Positions 16,527 to 24,894 of a stretch of DNA of 64,000 bases are shown here, piece after piece. The notes beneath the pieces are model-generated. The model ran no database searches. It had not been told where the DNA came from and saw only the letters and a list, made by a program, of their open reading frames with translations. A program made the translations under genes and the position numbers. The first letter of the stretch is position 1, and every line of letters begins with the position of its first letter. The stretch spans positions 496,001 through 560,000 of the forward strand of contig JAUSCD010000029.1 in NCBI GenBank assembly GCA_030651695.1, read 5' to 3'. Source of the DNA: Pseudohongiella sp. GTDB taxonomy: Bacteria; Pseudomonadota; Gammaproteobacteria; Pseudomonadales; Pseudohongiellaceae.

Positions 16527-16563
16527 AAAAAAAGGGGCTGTCCTGTTGGACAGCCCCTTTTTT
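16527..16563. terminator. Rho-independent terminator after tRNA-Arg
   Basis: A 10-bp perfect stem GGGGCTGTCC (16534-16543) with a 4-nt loop and GGACAGCCCC (16548-16557), flanked by seven A and six T. It can work in both directions and lies 6 bp past the tRNA-Arg 3' end on the minus strand. Confidence 0.92.
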
Positions 16564-16568
16564 CATTC

Positions 16569-16645
16569 TGGTGCACCCGGCATGATTCGAACATGCGACC
16601 ACCTGATTCGTAGTCAGGTACTCTATCCAGCTGAGCTACGGGTGC
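16569..16645 (-). tRNA. tRNA-Arg (anticodon ACG)
   Basis: A 77-nt cloverleaf including an encoded CCA: acceptor GCACCCG/CGGGTGC, D-arm with AGCTCAGCTGGATAGAGT, anticodon loop CTACGAA (ACG), and T-loop TTCGAAT. A34 of this tRNA is normally deaminated to inosine by TadA, which is encoded at 61336-61821. Confidence 0.97.
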
Positions 16646-16773
16646 GTAGGGCGCGTATTATATATAAATAAGCTGATTTGCAAAGCTCTTTTTTGCTTGA
16701 GACAGCATTTTCATGTCTGTTGTGCTCCGTGCTAAACTCCAGACCCTGTTAATCAATTCTGGATGGTCTTAAC

Positions 16774-17214
16774 ATGCCTGTCACAATCAAGCAAAAACTG
16801 GGCACTTCTCTTTTGACGGCCGTGATCTTCTCCGCCGGGCTGGTGTTCAGTGTACCGGCTGCCGCAGACTATAACCGCGGAATGACCGCCCTGCAGGCAG
16901 GAAACTATAATGTTGCTCTGATGGAGTTTCAGGATGCCGCACAGGCCGGTCACAGTGGCGCGCAACTGAAACTCGGAGATATGTATCGCCTGGGCCAGGG
17001 CACCACCCCGAACCTTGTTGAAGCCATCAAGTGGCTCACTCTGGCGTATCTGGATGGTTTGCGCGAACCGCTGGCAACCCTTGAGATGCTGCGCGAGAGC
17101 GTTACCGAGGCGGAACTGGTTGAAGCTGAACAGGCAGCACTTAAGTGGCTGGAAGATGCCAATCGGGTAATGTTTGCCGACGACGACACCACTTCCCTGT
17201 ATCAACAGTTTTAA
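16774..17214 (+). CDS. Secreted Sel1/TPR-like repeat protein (first of three)
   Basis: A 146-residue protein with a signal peptide to about residue 31 (PAAADYN) and two Sel1-type units, including GAQLKLGDMYRLGQG and the following WLTLAYLDG helix. Sel1 repeats bind partner proteins; no enzyme domain is present. It starts a tight run of three such genes and is 14 bp before the next. Function is unknown. Confidence 0.75.
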   Translation: MPVTIKQKLGTSLLTAVIFSAGLVFSVPAAADYNRGMTALQAGNYNVALMEFQDAAQAGHSGAQLKLGDMYRLGQGTTPNLVEAIKWLTLAYLDGLREPLATLEMLRESVTEAELVEAEQAALKWLEDANRVMFADDDTTSLYQQF

Positions 17215-17228
17215 GTCGACACCCGAGC

Positions 17229-17831
17229 ATGAAGCTTTCCGCGACAGCAAGCGGTGTTCTTGTACTGGCCCTTCTGGCCTCGGTGCCTGCTATTACCGCA
17301 GAACCTGCTGCCGGCCTTACAGATGTTGTCAGGTCGGCAGAAGCTGGCAGCGCCAGTGCCCAGTTTGATCTGGGCACTCGTTACCTGAACGGTGTTGGGG
17401 TCGATCAGGACAACTTTGAAGCATTGCGCTGGTTCACGCTGGCCGCTGAACAGAACAACAGCAATGCGCAGTACAACATTGCTGTAATGTACCTCAATGG
17501 CATCGGCGTCATAAAGGATCAGGAACAGGCCGTTGAATGGTTTCTTAAAGCCGCTGATAACGGTGACGTAAGCTCCCAGTTTACACTTGGCATCATTCTG
17601 TTTAACGGGCAATTGAACGTGCCTCAAAACACGGCTGAAGCCTATAAATGGTTTACCCTGGCTGGCGCCGGCGGGCATCAGACGGCCGCTGCCAACGCTG
17701 TGCTGTTGCAGGAACTGCTCCCTCCCGATCAGGTCATAGCCATGCAGGATGCAGCCAAAGTCTGGATTGAAGCATTTAATGCACGGCAGGCCGGTGTACG
17801 CGCCGAAGCAGCCGCAGAAACAGCACCATGA
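17229..17831 (+). CDS. Secreted Sel1-repeat protein (second of three)
   Basis: A 200-residue exported protein (signal peptide to about residue 22) with about four Sel1 repeats, such as SAQFDLGTRYLNGVGV and NAQYNIAVMYLNGIGV, and a C-terminal helical tail ending in an Ala/Glu-rich stretch. The ATG at 17229 begins an obvious signal peptide; longer upstream frames overlap the first gene. It overlaps the third gene by 4 bp (ATGA). Confidence 0.82.
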   Translation: MKLSATASGVLVLALLASVPAITAEPAAGLTDVVRSAEAGSASAQFDLGTRYLNGVGVDQDNFEALRWFTLAAEQNNSNAQYNIAVMYLNGIGVIKDQEQAVEWFLKAADNGDVSSQFTLGIILFNGQLNVPQNTAEAYKWFTLAGAGGHQTAAANAVLLQELLPPDQVIAMQDAAKVWIEAFNARQAGVRAEAAAETAP

Positions 17832-18526
17832 AAGGCTCTCTCTACCCCCTGAAATTATTCCTGATGACTCTGGGCCTTGTTATTGGCTCTCTGTTTCTGG
17901 GCGGCCAATCCCAGTCACAGGTGCAGATTGCAGATGCAAATACCGAACTTCCTGACTTCAGCACCTACTATGCCGGCGTTGACGCAATGGACGCAGGTGA
18001 TTTTGATACCGCCATTCGCCTGTTTACCGAGTCAGCAGAAGATGGACTCGAAATTGCCCAGTACAATCTGGGCGTCCTGTACTTCAGCGGAAGAGGTGTA
18101 ACCCAGGACTTTGCACAGGCATTTAAATGGACGCGGATGGCTGCAGAACAGGGACATACCAACGCGCAGTACAATCTGGGTACACTTTATTACAACGGAC
18201 TGGGTGTAAGATCCGAGATTTTCAAACGCTGGCCCCTGTCGCTGATTTACCGAAAATCTGACCTGCAACAAGCTGCAAGCTGGTACCAACAGGCTGCAGA
18301 AAACGATCATGGTGAGGCACAATACAATCTGGCCAGCATGTATGAAACCGGTGAAGGAGTTAAGCTGGATCTGATAAAATCCCACGTCTGGGCGCGGCTG
18401 GCGCAGGACAACGAAGTGCCAGATGCCACTATACTGCTCAACAGACTCCAATCCGGTTTGTCGGCTTCACAGCTGGACCGGGCCGGACGTGAGTACGCAC
18501 AGTGGGTTCTGGAGCACAGGGGTTAA
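17828..18526 (+). CDS. Membrane-anchored or secreted Sel1-repeat protein (third of three)
   Basis: A 232-residue protein with an N-terminal hydrophobic segment (about 8-26; signal peptide or anchor) and four Sel1 repeats (AQYNLGVLYFSGRGV, AQYNLGTLYYNGLGV, AQYNLASMYETGEGV and a helical end). A non-repeat insert of about 25 residues lies between repeats 2 and 3. Its ATG overlaps the previous stop. The three paralogues probably arose by local duplication. Its stop faces that of sufE, 9 bp away. Confidence 0.82.
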   Translation: MKGSLYPLKLFLMTLGLVIGSLFLGGQSQSQVQIADANTELPDFSTYYAGVDAMDAGDFDTAIRLFTESAEDGLEIAQYNLGVLYFSGRGVTQDFAQAFKWTRMAAEQGHTNAQYNLGTLYYNGLGVRSEIFKRWPLSLIYRKSDLQQAASWYQQAAENDHGEAQYNLASMYETGEGVKLDLIKSHVWARLAQDNEVPDATILLNRLQSGLSASQLDRAGREYAQWVLEHRG

Positions 18527-18535
18527 CTCAGAAAC

Positions 18536-18949
18536 TCAGGCGGCCAGCATCTGAATGCGCGCAACCATTGCCTGAAGGCCGCTGCCACGTGTTGTGCTCA
18601 GATGTCGCATAAGATCAATTGATTCAAAAAATCCGTTAATGTCGAACGCGCGAATTTCTGCTGGCGTTTTGCCGTTGTAGGCAGCCAGCACAATTGCTAA
18701 CAAACCTTTGACGATAAACGCATCGCTGTCTACGTTAAAAAACAAGCGCCCTTCTCTGCTCTCACTGCTTAACCAGACTTTGCTCTGGCAACCACGAATA
18801 AGATTCTCATCAACATGATCAGATGCATTCATGGGTGGCAATTCTTTGCCAAGATCAATAATGTACTTGTATCGGTCATCCCAGCTGTCAAAAAATGTCA
18901 GGGTATCAACGATGTCGGTGCTGGTAATATCAACGCCAAAGGTTTTCAT
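18536..18949 (-). CDS. sufE: Sulfur acceptor protein SufE
   Basis: A 137-residue SufE: takes persulfide sulfur from SufS and passes it to SufB. The acceptor Cys lies in RGCQSKVW (about residue 54), and IRAFDINGFFESIDL is the usual C-terminal block. It is the last gene of the suf run, 2 bp after sufT. Confidence 0.95.
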   Translation of the reverse strand: MKTFGVDITSTDIVDTLTFFDSWDDRYKYIIDLGKELPPMNASDHVDENLIRGCQSKVWLSSESREGRLFFNVDSDAFIVKGLLAIVLAAYNGKTPAEIRAFDINGFFESIDLMRHLSTTRGSGLQAMVARIQMLAA

Positions 18950-18951
18950 GA

Positions 18952-19485
18952 TCAGAAAAACATCCCGGTTTCCAGTTGAGCAACTTCACTCATACGATCA
19001 CGGCTCCACGGTGGGTCAAAAACCAGATCAACTTTGACGTCTTTGACATTGGGTACTTTTTTAACACGGTACTCAACGTCACCCACCAGTACCGGGCCCA
19101 TACCGCAGCCTGGTGCAGTGAGCGTCATGTCGATGTACACAATGTTGCTGTCGTGATCCACGAGCACTTTGTAAATCAAACCAAGATTAACCAGATCCAC
19201 CGGTATCTCCGGATCAAACACAGTACCTAATGCCTGCCAGACCTGCTCTTCCTGAATTTTATCGTCTGCCGCTGGTGGAAAACTCAATGTCTCTGGCTGC
19301 AGGCCCAGGTTTGCAGCGTCAGTGCCATCAACACGCAGCATCTGACCATTGTGGACAACGGTGTAATTGCCACCCAGCGCCTGCGTAATACTGACAAAAC
19401 TGTTTTTTGGGATAGTCACAGGCGTGCCATCCGGCACTCTGCGTGCCGGGCAATCTTCCTGCGCCACTACCATTTGTCTTTGCAT
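18952..19485 (-). CDS. sufT: Iron-sulfur assembly protein SufT
   Basis: A 177-residue protein of the SufT type. An N-terminal unit (1-80) is followed by a MIP18/DUF59 domain with DPEIPVDLVNLGLIY and TAPGCGMGPV, which carries the conserved Cys. SufT helps mature Fe-S proteins under high demand. It stands between sufA and sufE in the same direction. The start ATG has GGAAAG 7 nt upstream. Confidence 0.92.
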   Translation of the reverse strand: MQRQMVVAQEDCPARRVPDGTPVTIPKNSFVSITQALGGNYTVVHNGQMLRVDGTDAANLGLQPETLSFPPAADDKIQEEQVWQALGTVFDPEIPVDLVNLGLIYKVLVDHDSNIVYIDMTLTAPGCGMGPVLVGDVEYRVKKVPNVKDVKVDLVFDPPWSRDRMSEVAQLETGMFF

Positions 19486-19502
19486 TCAACTTTCCATCTA
19501 GA

Positions 19503-19871
19503 TCAATTAACCGAGAAACTCTCGCCACAACCACAATGATCTTTGGCATTGGGGTTCAGAAAACGCAACTGGCGATTGACACCTTCGGTCACCAGATCAA
19601 TCTGTGTTCCATTAACAATATTCAGACTCCCGCGATCAATCAGCAGTTCAACACCATCATCCAGTGTTTGTCGCAGATCGTTCTGATTAAGCTCGGGCAC
19701 CAGATCAATCACATACATAAAACCGGTGCATCCACTTTCTTTCACGCTCAGACGGACAGCGCGTGCAGACTGGTCCTTTTGCAATTGCTTACGAAAGTGG
19801 TCAATCGCAGACGGCGTCACCGATACCGGAGTAGCGGGAATCGTTTGTGGATCGAAGTTTTTAACACTCAT
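19503..19871 (-). CDS. sufA: A-type Fe-S carrier (SufA/ErpA-like)
   Basis: A 122-residue A-type carrier that takes Fe-S clusters from the SufBCD scaffold to target enzymes. The three conserved Cys are in SGCTGF and the C-terminal CGCGES. GAGGAAATAAG precedes the ATG. It lies between sufS and sufT. Its position in the suf operon favours SufA over IscA or ErpA. Confidence 0.88.
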   Translation of the reverse strand: MSVKNFDPQTIPATPVSVTPSAIDHFRKQLQKDQSARAVRLSVKESGCTGFMYVIDLVPELNQNDLRQTLDDGVELLIDRGSLNIVNGTQIDLVTEGVNRQLRFLNPNAKDHCGCGESFSVN

Positions 19872-19932
19872 CTTATTTCCTCACAGACGTCAGAACACCC
19901 TGGCGAAAATAAATCTGTTTTAATTACATTGT

Positions 19933-21168
19933 TTACAGCAATAGCTGTCGAACCTTTTCCAGTGCAGCAAATAACCGGTCGATATCATCAAACGTGTTAT
20001 AAAAACTGAAACTGGCGCGCACAGTACCCGGAATTCCATACTGCTCCATCAGTGGCTGTGCACAATGATGCCCTGTACGGACAGCAATTCCCTGCTGATC
20101 CAGCAGCATGCCAATATCCGAAGGATGTATTCCCTCCAGCACAAATCCAAGCACTGCCGCTTTAGATTGTGCCGTTCCTATAATTTTTAAACCCGGCACT
20201 GCCAGTGCTTTTTTTGTGGCGTAAGCCAGCAAAGCATCTTCATGTGCAGCCAGCGCAACCCTATCCAGGCTATTGAGGTAGTCAATTGCAGCGGCCAGCC
20301 CGATTGCACCGGCAATGTCCGGCGTGCCTGCCTCAAATTTGTAAGGCAGCTGATTATAGGTGGTGCCGTCAAAACTCACCGTTTCAATCATCTCGCCGCC
20401 GCCCTGGTAAGGTGGCATCTGTTCCAGCAACTCACGTTTGCCGTACAGAACGCCTATTCCGGTTGGGCCAAACAGTTTATGACCTGAGAACGCATAAAAA
20501 TCACAATTAATAGCCTGGACATCAACAGGCCAATGCGCAATCGCCTGCGCACCATCAACCAAAACTTTGGCGCCAACAGAATGAGCGAGCCTGATGATCT
20601 CTTCAACCGGATTGATGGTGCCCAGCGCATTGGATACCTGATTCACAGCAACCATCTTTACGCGCGAATCAAGTAAGGCACTGAATGCCACCATATTAAT
20701 GGTGCCAGACTCATCGACAGGAATCGGCACAACACTGGCACAGGTTTTCTCAGCAATCATTTGCCAGGGTACAATATTGGAGTGATGTTCCAAGGCGGAC
20801 ACCAGTATACGATCCCCGCTTTTCAAATTGGCGCCGCCCCAGCTTGCTGCCACCAGATTGATCGACTCACTGCTGCCACGGGTCCAGATTATCTGACTGG
20901 CACTTTCTGCATTTATGAATGCCGCCACTGTCTTACGGGCTGCTTCAAACTTTGCAGTCGCACGATCACTTAGTGTATGCGCGCCACGATGCACATTACT
21001 GTTATCACAAGTGTAGTAGTGCACCAGCGCATCAATCACCGCCTGCGGTTTTTGTGTGGTAGCCGCATTATCCAGATAAACCAGAGGATGGCCGTTGACC
21101 AACTGATTCAGAATCGGAAAGTCAGCACGGACTTTGGCCACATCAAAATTTGTATGCGATGCTGGCAT
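19933..21168 (-). CDS. sufS: Cysteine desulfurase SufS
   Basis: A 411-residue PLP enzyme (type II desulfurase) that removes sulfur from cysteine and hands it to SufE. The PLP lysine is in SGHKLFGPTG and the catalytic Cys in RTGHHCAQPL. The sufD stop and the sufS ATG share one base (TGATG), so translation is coupled. Confidence 0.96.
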   Translation of the reverse strand: MPASHTNFDVAKVRADFPILNQLVNGHPLVYLDNAATTQKPQAVIDALVHYYTCDNSNVHRGAHTLSDRATAKFEAARKTVAAFINAESASQIIWTRGSSESINLVAASWGGANLKSGDRILVSALEHHSNIVPWQMIAEKTCASVVPIPVDESGTINMVAFSALLDSRVKMVAVNQVSNALGTINPVEEIIRLAHSVGAKVLVDGAQAIAHWPVDVQAINCDFYAFSGHKLFGPTGIGVLYGKRELLEQMPPYQGGGEMIETVSFDGTTYNQLPYKFEAGTPDIAGAIGLAAAIDYLNSLDRVALAAHEDALLAYATKKALAVPGLKIIGTAQSKAAVLGFVLEGIHPSDIGMLLDQQGIAVRTGHHCAQPLMEQYGIPGTVRASFSFYNTFDDIDRLFAALEKVRQLLL

Positions 21169-22577
21169 CAATTACCTGCTCCTGATGCGGATAGTGATCT
21201 TACGTCACTGACTAGACTGCGGTCCTCAGAAAATCTGTCGCGCAACCAGCTTTCAAGCCAGTCCTGCAATGTCTCATCCGGCACCGATGACAGCAGCTCA
21301 TTGATAAAACCAAAACTCAGCATCATACGCGCCTGTGACGGGCTGATGCCGCGGCTTTGCAGGTAATACAACGCTGTTTCATCCAGTTGACTGATGGTCG
21401 CACCGTGTGCACATTTGACATCATCAGCATAAATCTCGAGTTCGGGTTTGGTATTGATCTCTGCAGTGTTCGACGTCAACAGATTGCGGTTGCTCATCTC
21501 AGCCAGCGTTTTCTGTGCGTCTTCAAAAATATGGATACGGCCATTAAAAACAGCTTTGGCTTTGTCACCGACGATGCCCCGGAACACCTGCTGACTAGTA
21601 CAGTTCGGGACACGATGTTCGATGCAGGTATGGTAATCAACCAGCTGATTGTGGCGCGCCAGATAGACGCCATCAAAATTCAGTGAGGCGCCCTGACCAC
21701 AGTGGTTTAACTGATAGTCCAGTCGCTTGAGTTTGCTTCCTTCTGACAGTGTAAAACCCTTAAGCACGGCATCACGCATCAGATTCACATGCACTGCGCC
21801 AATATGGGCTGCTGACTCATGTTCCAGATTTATACGTGTGTGATGAAGATGTGCGTTTTGCCCAAGTTGGATCTCAGTCAACGAATTTACAAAACTGCTG
21901 CAGGCAACGCTGTTATCTTCACTCACAAAGTGTTCGATAATTCTTGCGTTTGCACTTTGCTCCAGCACAACCAGTGTGCGGTGGTTAGTTACTACGTTGG
22001 ACTGTGTGCTGCTGACATAAACCAGATAGACAGGTTTTTCCAACACAACGTTACGGCCAACGTGAATCAGCAAACCGTCCTGAGTCCAGGCACTGTTTAA
22101 TGAAGCAAAAAGATTGCGTCTGGCAGCACTCACTGAGCCTGAGACCTTGCCAAGATTCGACCTGATCAACTCAGCGGCCAATTCATCGGCTTGCGAAAAC
22201 AGACAGATTCCGTCAGGCATTTCATCGGAAGCAGCAGAATCCAGCACGCCATCTACAAAAACCAGACGCGTTGCGTGCAAGGGAATCAATCGCTCGGAAA
22301 CAAACTCACCCGACACACCTGAGCCGTTTGCCCAGACAGCAGATTCGTAATCTTTCAGCACCTGAACAGATGTGTACTTCCATTGTTCAATTTTTCTACC
22401 GGGCCAGGTCGCCAGCTCAAATTCTTGTGCACCCTGCTTACGCAAATCAGACAGTAACCGTTCGTTGTCACCAACAACAGATTGCTGTGCAGCCAAGGCC
22501 AAGGCTTGCTGCTGAAACGCATTCAGTGGCGCGGCAGCAGCAGTGTGTTGCCGATTACTAGTCATGCTTGCAGACAT
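21168..22577 (-). CDS. sufD: Fe-S assembly protein SufD
   Basis: A 469-residue SufD, partner of SufB and SufC in the scaffold complex. The beta-helix core includes HHTRINLEHESAAHIG and the C-terminal CAHGATI-SQLDETALYYLQSRG block typical of SufB/SufD. I chose the ATG at 22577, 2 bp after the sufC stop, over a TTG nine codons upstream that lies inside sufC. Confidence 0.95.
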   Translation of the reverse strand: MSASMTSNRQHTAAAAPLNAFQQQALALAAQQSVVGDNERLLSDLRKQGAQEFELATWPGRKIEQWKYTSVQVLKDYESAVWANGSGVSGEFVSERLIPLHATRLVFVDGVLDSAASDEMPDGICLFSQADELAAELIRSNLGKVSGSVSAARRNLFASLNSAWTQDGLLIHVGRNVVLEKPVYLVYVSSTQSNVVTNHRTLVVLEQSANARIIEHFVSEDNSVACSSFVNSLTEIQLGQNAHLHHTRINLEHESAAHIGAVHVNLMRDAVLKGFTLSEGSKLKRLDYQLNHCGQGASLNFDGVYLARHNQLVDYHTCIEHRVPNCTSQQVFRGIVGDKAKAVFNGRIHIFEDAQKTLAEMSNRNLLTSNTAEINTKPELEIYADDVKCAHGATISQLDETALYYLQSRGISPSQARMMLSFGFINELLSSVPDETLQDWLESWLRDRFSEDRSLVSDVRSLSASGAGN

Positions 22578-22579
22578 AC

Positions 22580-23329
22580 TCAGACGCTCTCTTGTTCCAG
22601 CCAACCGTAACCTTTTGCTTCCAGCTCTTTTGCAAGCTCTTTGTCGCCAGTTCGCACAATCTTCCCGTTAGCCAGTACATGTACATAATCAGGTACAATG
22701 AAGTCCAGCAGACGCTGATAATGGGTCACTACTATAAAACTGCGGGCGCCGTCACGCATAGCGTTGACACCTGCTGACACCACCTGCAAGGCATCGATAT
22801 CAAGACCTGAATCGGTTTCATCAAGAATACAAAGGCCTGGCTCAAGCAGCATCATTTGCATAATTTCGTTGCGCTTTTTTTCGCCACCTGAAAAACCTTC
22901 GTTGACACCACGCTTTAAAAAAGCGGGATCCAGGCTGACTTTCTGACTGCACTCTCTTGCCAATTTCATAAAATCAAATGAGGATAAATCAGGCAGACCC
23001 AGATGTTTCCGGCGCGCATCCACTGATGCTTTCAGGAATTCCATATTACTGACACCGGGGATTTCCACAGGATACTGAAACGCAAGAAACAGACCCTCTC
23101 GGGCACGTTCTTCTACTTCAAGTTCAAACAGGTTTTTTCCGTTGAATGTCACTTCACCCGACACAACGTCATAACCGGCACGGCCGGTCAACACATTCCC
23201 CAGCGTACTTTTGCCGGCCCCGTTTGGCCCCATAATGGCATGTACTTCGCCAGGTTTGATGCTCAGGTTAAGTCCATTCAGAATCTGTTTGCCTTCAACT
23301 TTGGCAAACAGCTCATGTATTTCAAGCAT
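22580..23329 (-). CDS. sufC: Fe-S assembly ATPase SufC
   Basis: A 249-residue ABC-type ATPase that drives the SufBCD complex. Walker A is GPNGAGKST, the signature is FSGGEKKRNE, and Walker B is LCILDETDSGLD. The start is taken at the ATG at 23329 (MLEIHEL, the usual family start) rather than the ATG two codons before it. Confidence 0.97.
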   Translation of the reverse strand: MLEIHELFAKVEGKQILNGLNLSIKPGEVHAIMGPNGAGKSTLGNVLTGRAGYDVVSGEVTFNGKNLFELEVEERAREGLFLAFQYPVEIPGVSNMEFLKASVDARRKHLGLPDLSSFDFMKLARECSQKVSLDPAFLKRGVNEGFSGGEKKRNEIMQMMLLEPGLCILDETDSGLDIDALQVVSAGVNAMRDGARSFIVVTHYQRLLDFIVPDYVHVLANGKIVRTGDKELAKELEAKGYGWLEQESV

Positions 23330-23380
23330 AATCATTTTCCGTTATTGAAATGGATTCAGGGGTGGATATCAATCAGGAAC

Positions 23381-24817
23381 TTAACCGACCGACCCTTCGA
23401 GACTGACTTCCAGCAGTTTGCCGGCTTCTACCGCAAACTCCATGGGCAACTCTTTGAACACTTCCCGACAAAAACCGTTAACTATCATGGAAACGGCTTT
23501 TTCAGCATCGAGGCCACGCTGCTGGCATAAAAACAGCTGGTCATCACTGACTTTGGAAGTGGTGGCTTCATGCTCAATGACTGCAGAAGCATTTTTGGTT
23601 TCAATATAAGGGAACGTGTGCGCGCCACAGCGATCACCGATCAACAACGAATCGCACTGCGTATAATTTCGAGCGCCTTCCGCCGTCGGGTTGATACGAA
23701 CCAATCCACGGTAAGCGCTATTGCTACGACCTGCCGAAATGCCTTTTGCAATAATTGTGGAGCGCGTATTTTTGCCAAGGTGAATCATCTTGGTGCCGGT
23801 GTCGGCCTGCTGGAAATTGTTGGTCAGCGCCACTGAATAGAACTCACCCACGCTGTTATCCCCTTTCAGAATGCAGCTTGGGTATTTCCAGGTTACTGCT
23901 GAGCCGGTCTCAACCTGTGTCCAGGAGATGCGCGCATTCTTATGCGCCACACCGCGCTTGGTTACAAAGTTATAGATTCCACCTTTACCTTCTTTATCAC
24001 CGGGATACCAATTCTGTACTGTGGAATACTTGATCTGCGCGTCATCCAGCGCGACCAGTTCGACCACAGCAGCATGCAATTGGTTTTCGTCGCGCATGGG
24101 TGCCGTACAACCTTCCAGATAGCTGACATGGGAACCTTCATCCGCAATAATCAGCGTACGCTCAAATTGCCCGGTGTTCAGCTCATTGATACGGAAATAG
24201 GTCGACAACTCCATCGGGCAACGCACACCTTTGGGGATATACACAAAAGAGCCGTCGGAAAACACAGCTGAATTGAGCGCGGCGTAAAAATTATCTTTCT
24301 GTGGAACAACTGACCCCAGATACTTTTTAACCAACTCAGGATATTCACGAATCGCGTCGCTGATCGGACAGAAAATAACGCCAACCTCACGCAGTTTTTC
24401 TCGGAACGTGGTGACTACGGATACTGAGTCGAATACCACGTCCATCGCAACACCGGCCAGCGCAGCCTGCTCATGCAATGGGATGCCGAGTTTTTCGTAG
24501 GTAGCAATCAGCTCCGGATCAACCTCATCGAGGCTCTTCGGACGATCCTTCATACTTTTAGGGGCACTGTAGTAGGAAATCGACTTGAAATCGATTTCCG
24601 GGTAATGCACGTGCGCCCAGGTGGGTTCAGCCATTTCCTGCCAGGCACGGAAGGCTTTTAGTCGCCAGTCCAGCATCCACTCCGGCTCCTGTTTCTGCGC
24701 GGAAATAAAACGCACAGTGTCTTCATCCAGACCAGGGGCCAGCGTGTCAGACTCGATCGCCGAGTGAAAACCGGCAGCGTATTCCTTGCGGATCAGGCTT
24801 TCGACTTGTTCACTCAT
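23381..24817 (-). CDS. sufB: Fe-S scaffold protein SufB
   Basis: A 478-residue SufB, the scaffold subunit on which the cluster is built. Conserved blocks are [24 protein letters not shown]-type [11 protein letters not shown], and the C-terminal [30 protein letters not shown] precedes the ATG. It is the first gene of the suf operon and lies behind a promoter with an IscR-type operator. Confidence 0.97.
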   Translation of the reverse strand: MSEQVESLIRKEYAAGFHSAIESDTLAPGLDEDTVRFISAQKQEPEWMLDWRLKAFRAWQEMAEPTWAHVHYPEIDFKSISYYSAPKSMKDRPKSLDEVDPELIATYEKLGIPLHEQAALAGVAMDVVFDSVSVVTTFREKLREVGVIFCPISDAIREYPELVKKYLGSVVPQKDNFYAALNSAVFSDGSFVYIPKGVRCPMELSTYFRINELNTGQFERTLIIADEGSHVSYLEGCTAPMRDENQLHAAVVELVALDDAQIKYSTVQNWYPGDKEGKGGIYNFVTKRGVAHKNARISWTQVETGSAVTWKYPSCILKGDNSVGEFYSVALTNNFQQADTGTKMIHLGKNTRSTIIAKGISAGRSNSAYRGLVRINPTAEGARNYTQCDSLLIGDRCGAHTFPYIETKNASAVIEHEATTSKVSDDQLFLCQQRGLDAEKAVSMIVNGFCREVFKELPMEFAVEAGKLLEVSLEGSVG

Positions 24818-24840
24818 GATTTACCTCGTAAATGACGCGA

Positions 24841-24873
24841 ATTATTCAGTATCCGACTAATTTAGTCAACTAT
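24841..24873 (-). promoter_or_regulatory. suf promoter overlapped by an IscR type 1 operator
   Basis: On the minus strand, 24873-24849 matches the IscR type 1 consensus ATASYYGACTRWWWYAGTCRRSTAT at 23 of 25 positions. Inside it, TTGACT (24869-24864) forms a -35 that is exactly 17 bp from AATAAT (24846-24841), one mismatch from the -10 consensus. [2Fe-2S]-IscR bound here would block RNA polymerase, so the operon would be induced when clusters run short. No iscR or sufR gene is in the window. Confidence 0.85.
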
Positions 24874-24894
24874 TAGGCAGCCCACTTCCAGTAC

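Noticed and set aside
16368..16671. Small proteins across the tRNA-Arg locus
   Set aside because: The frames read antisense through the tRNA and its terminator and have no start signals.
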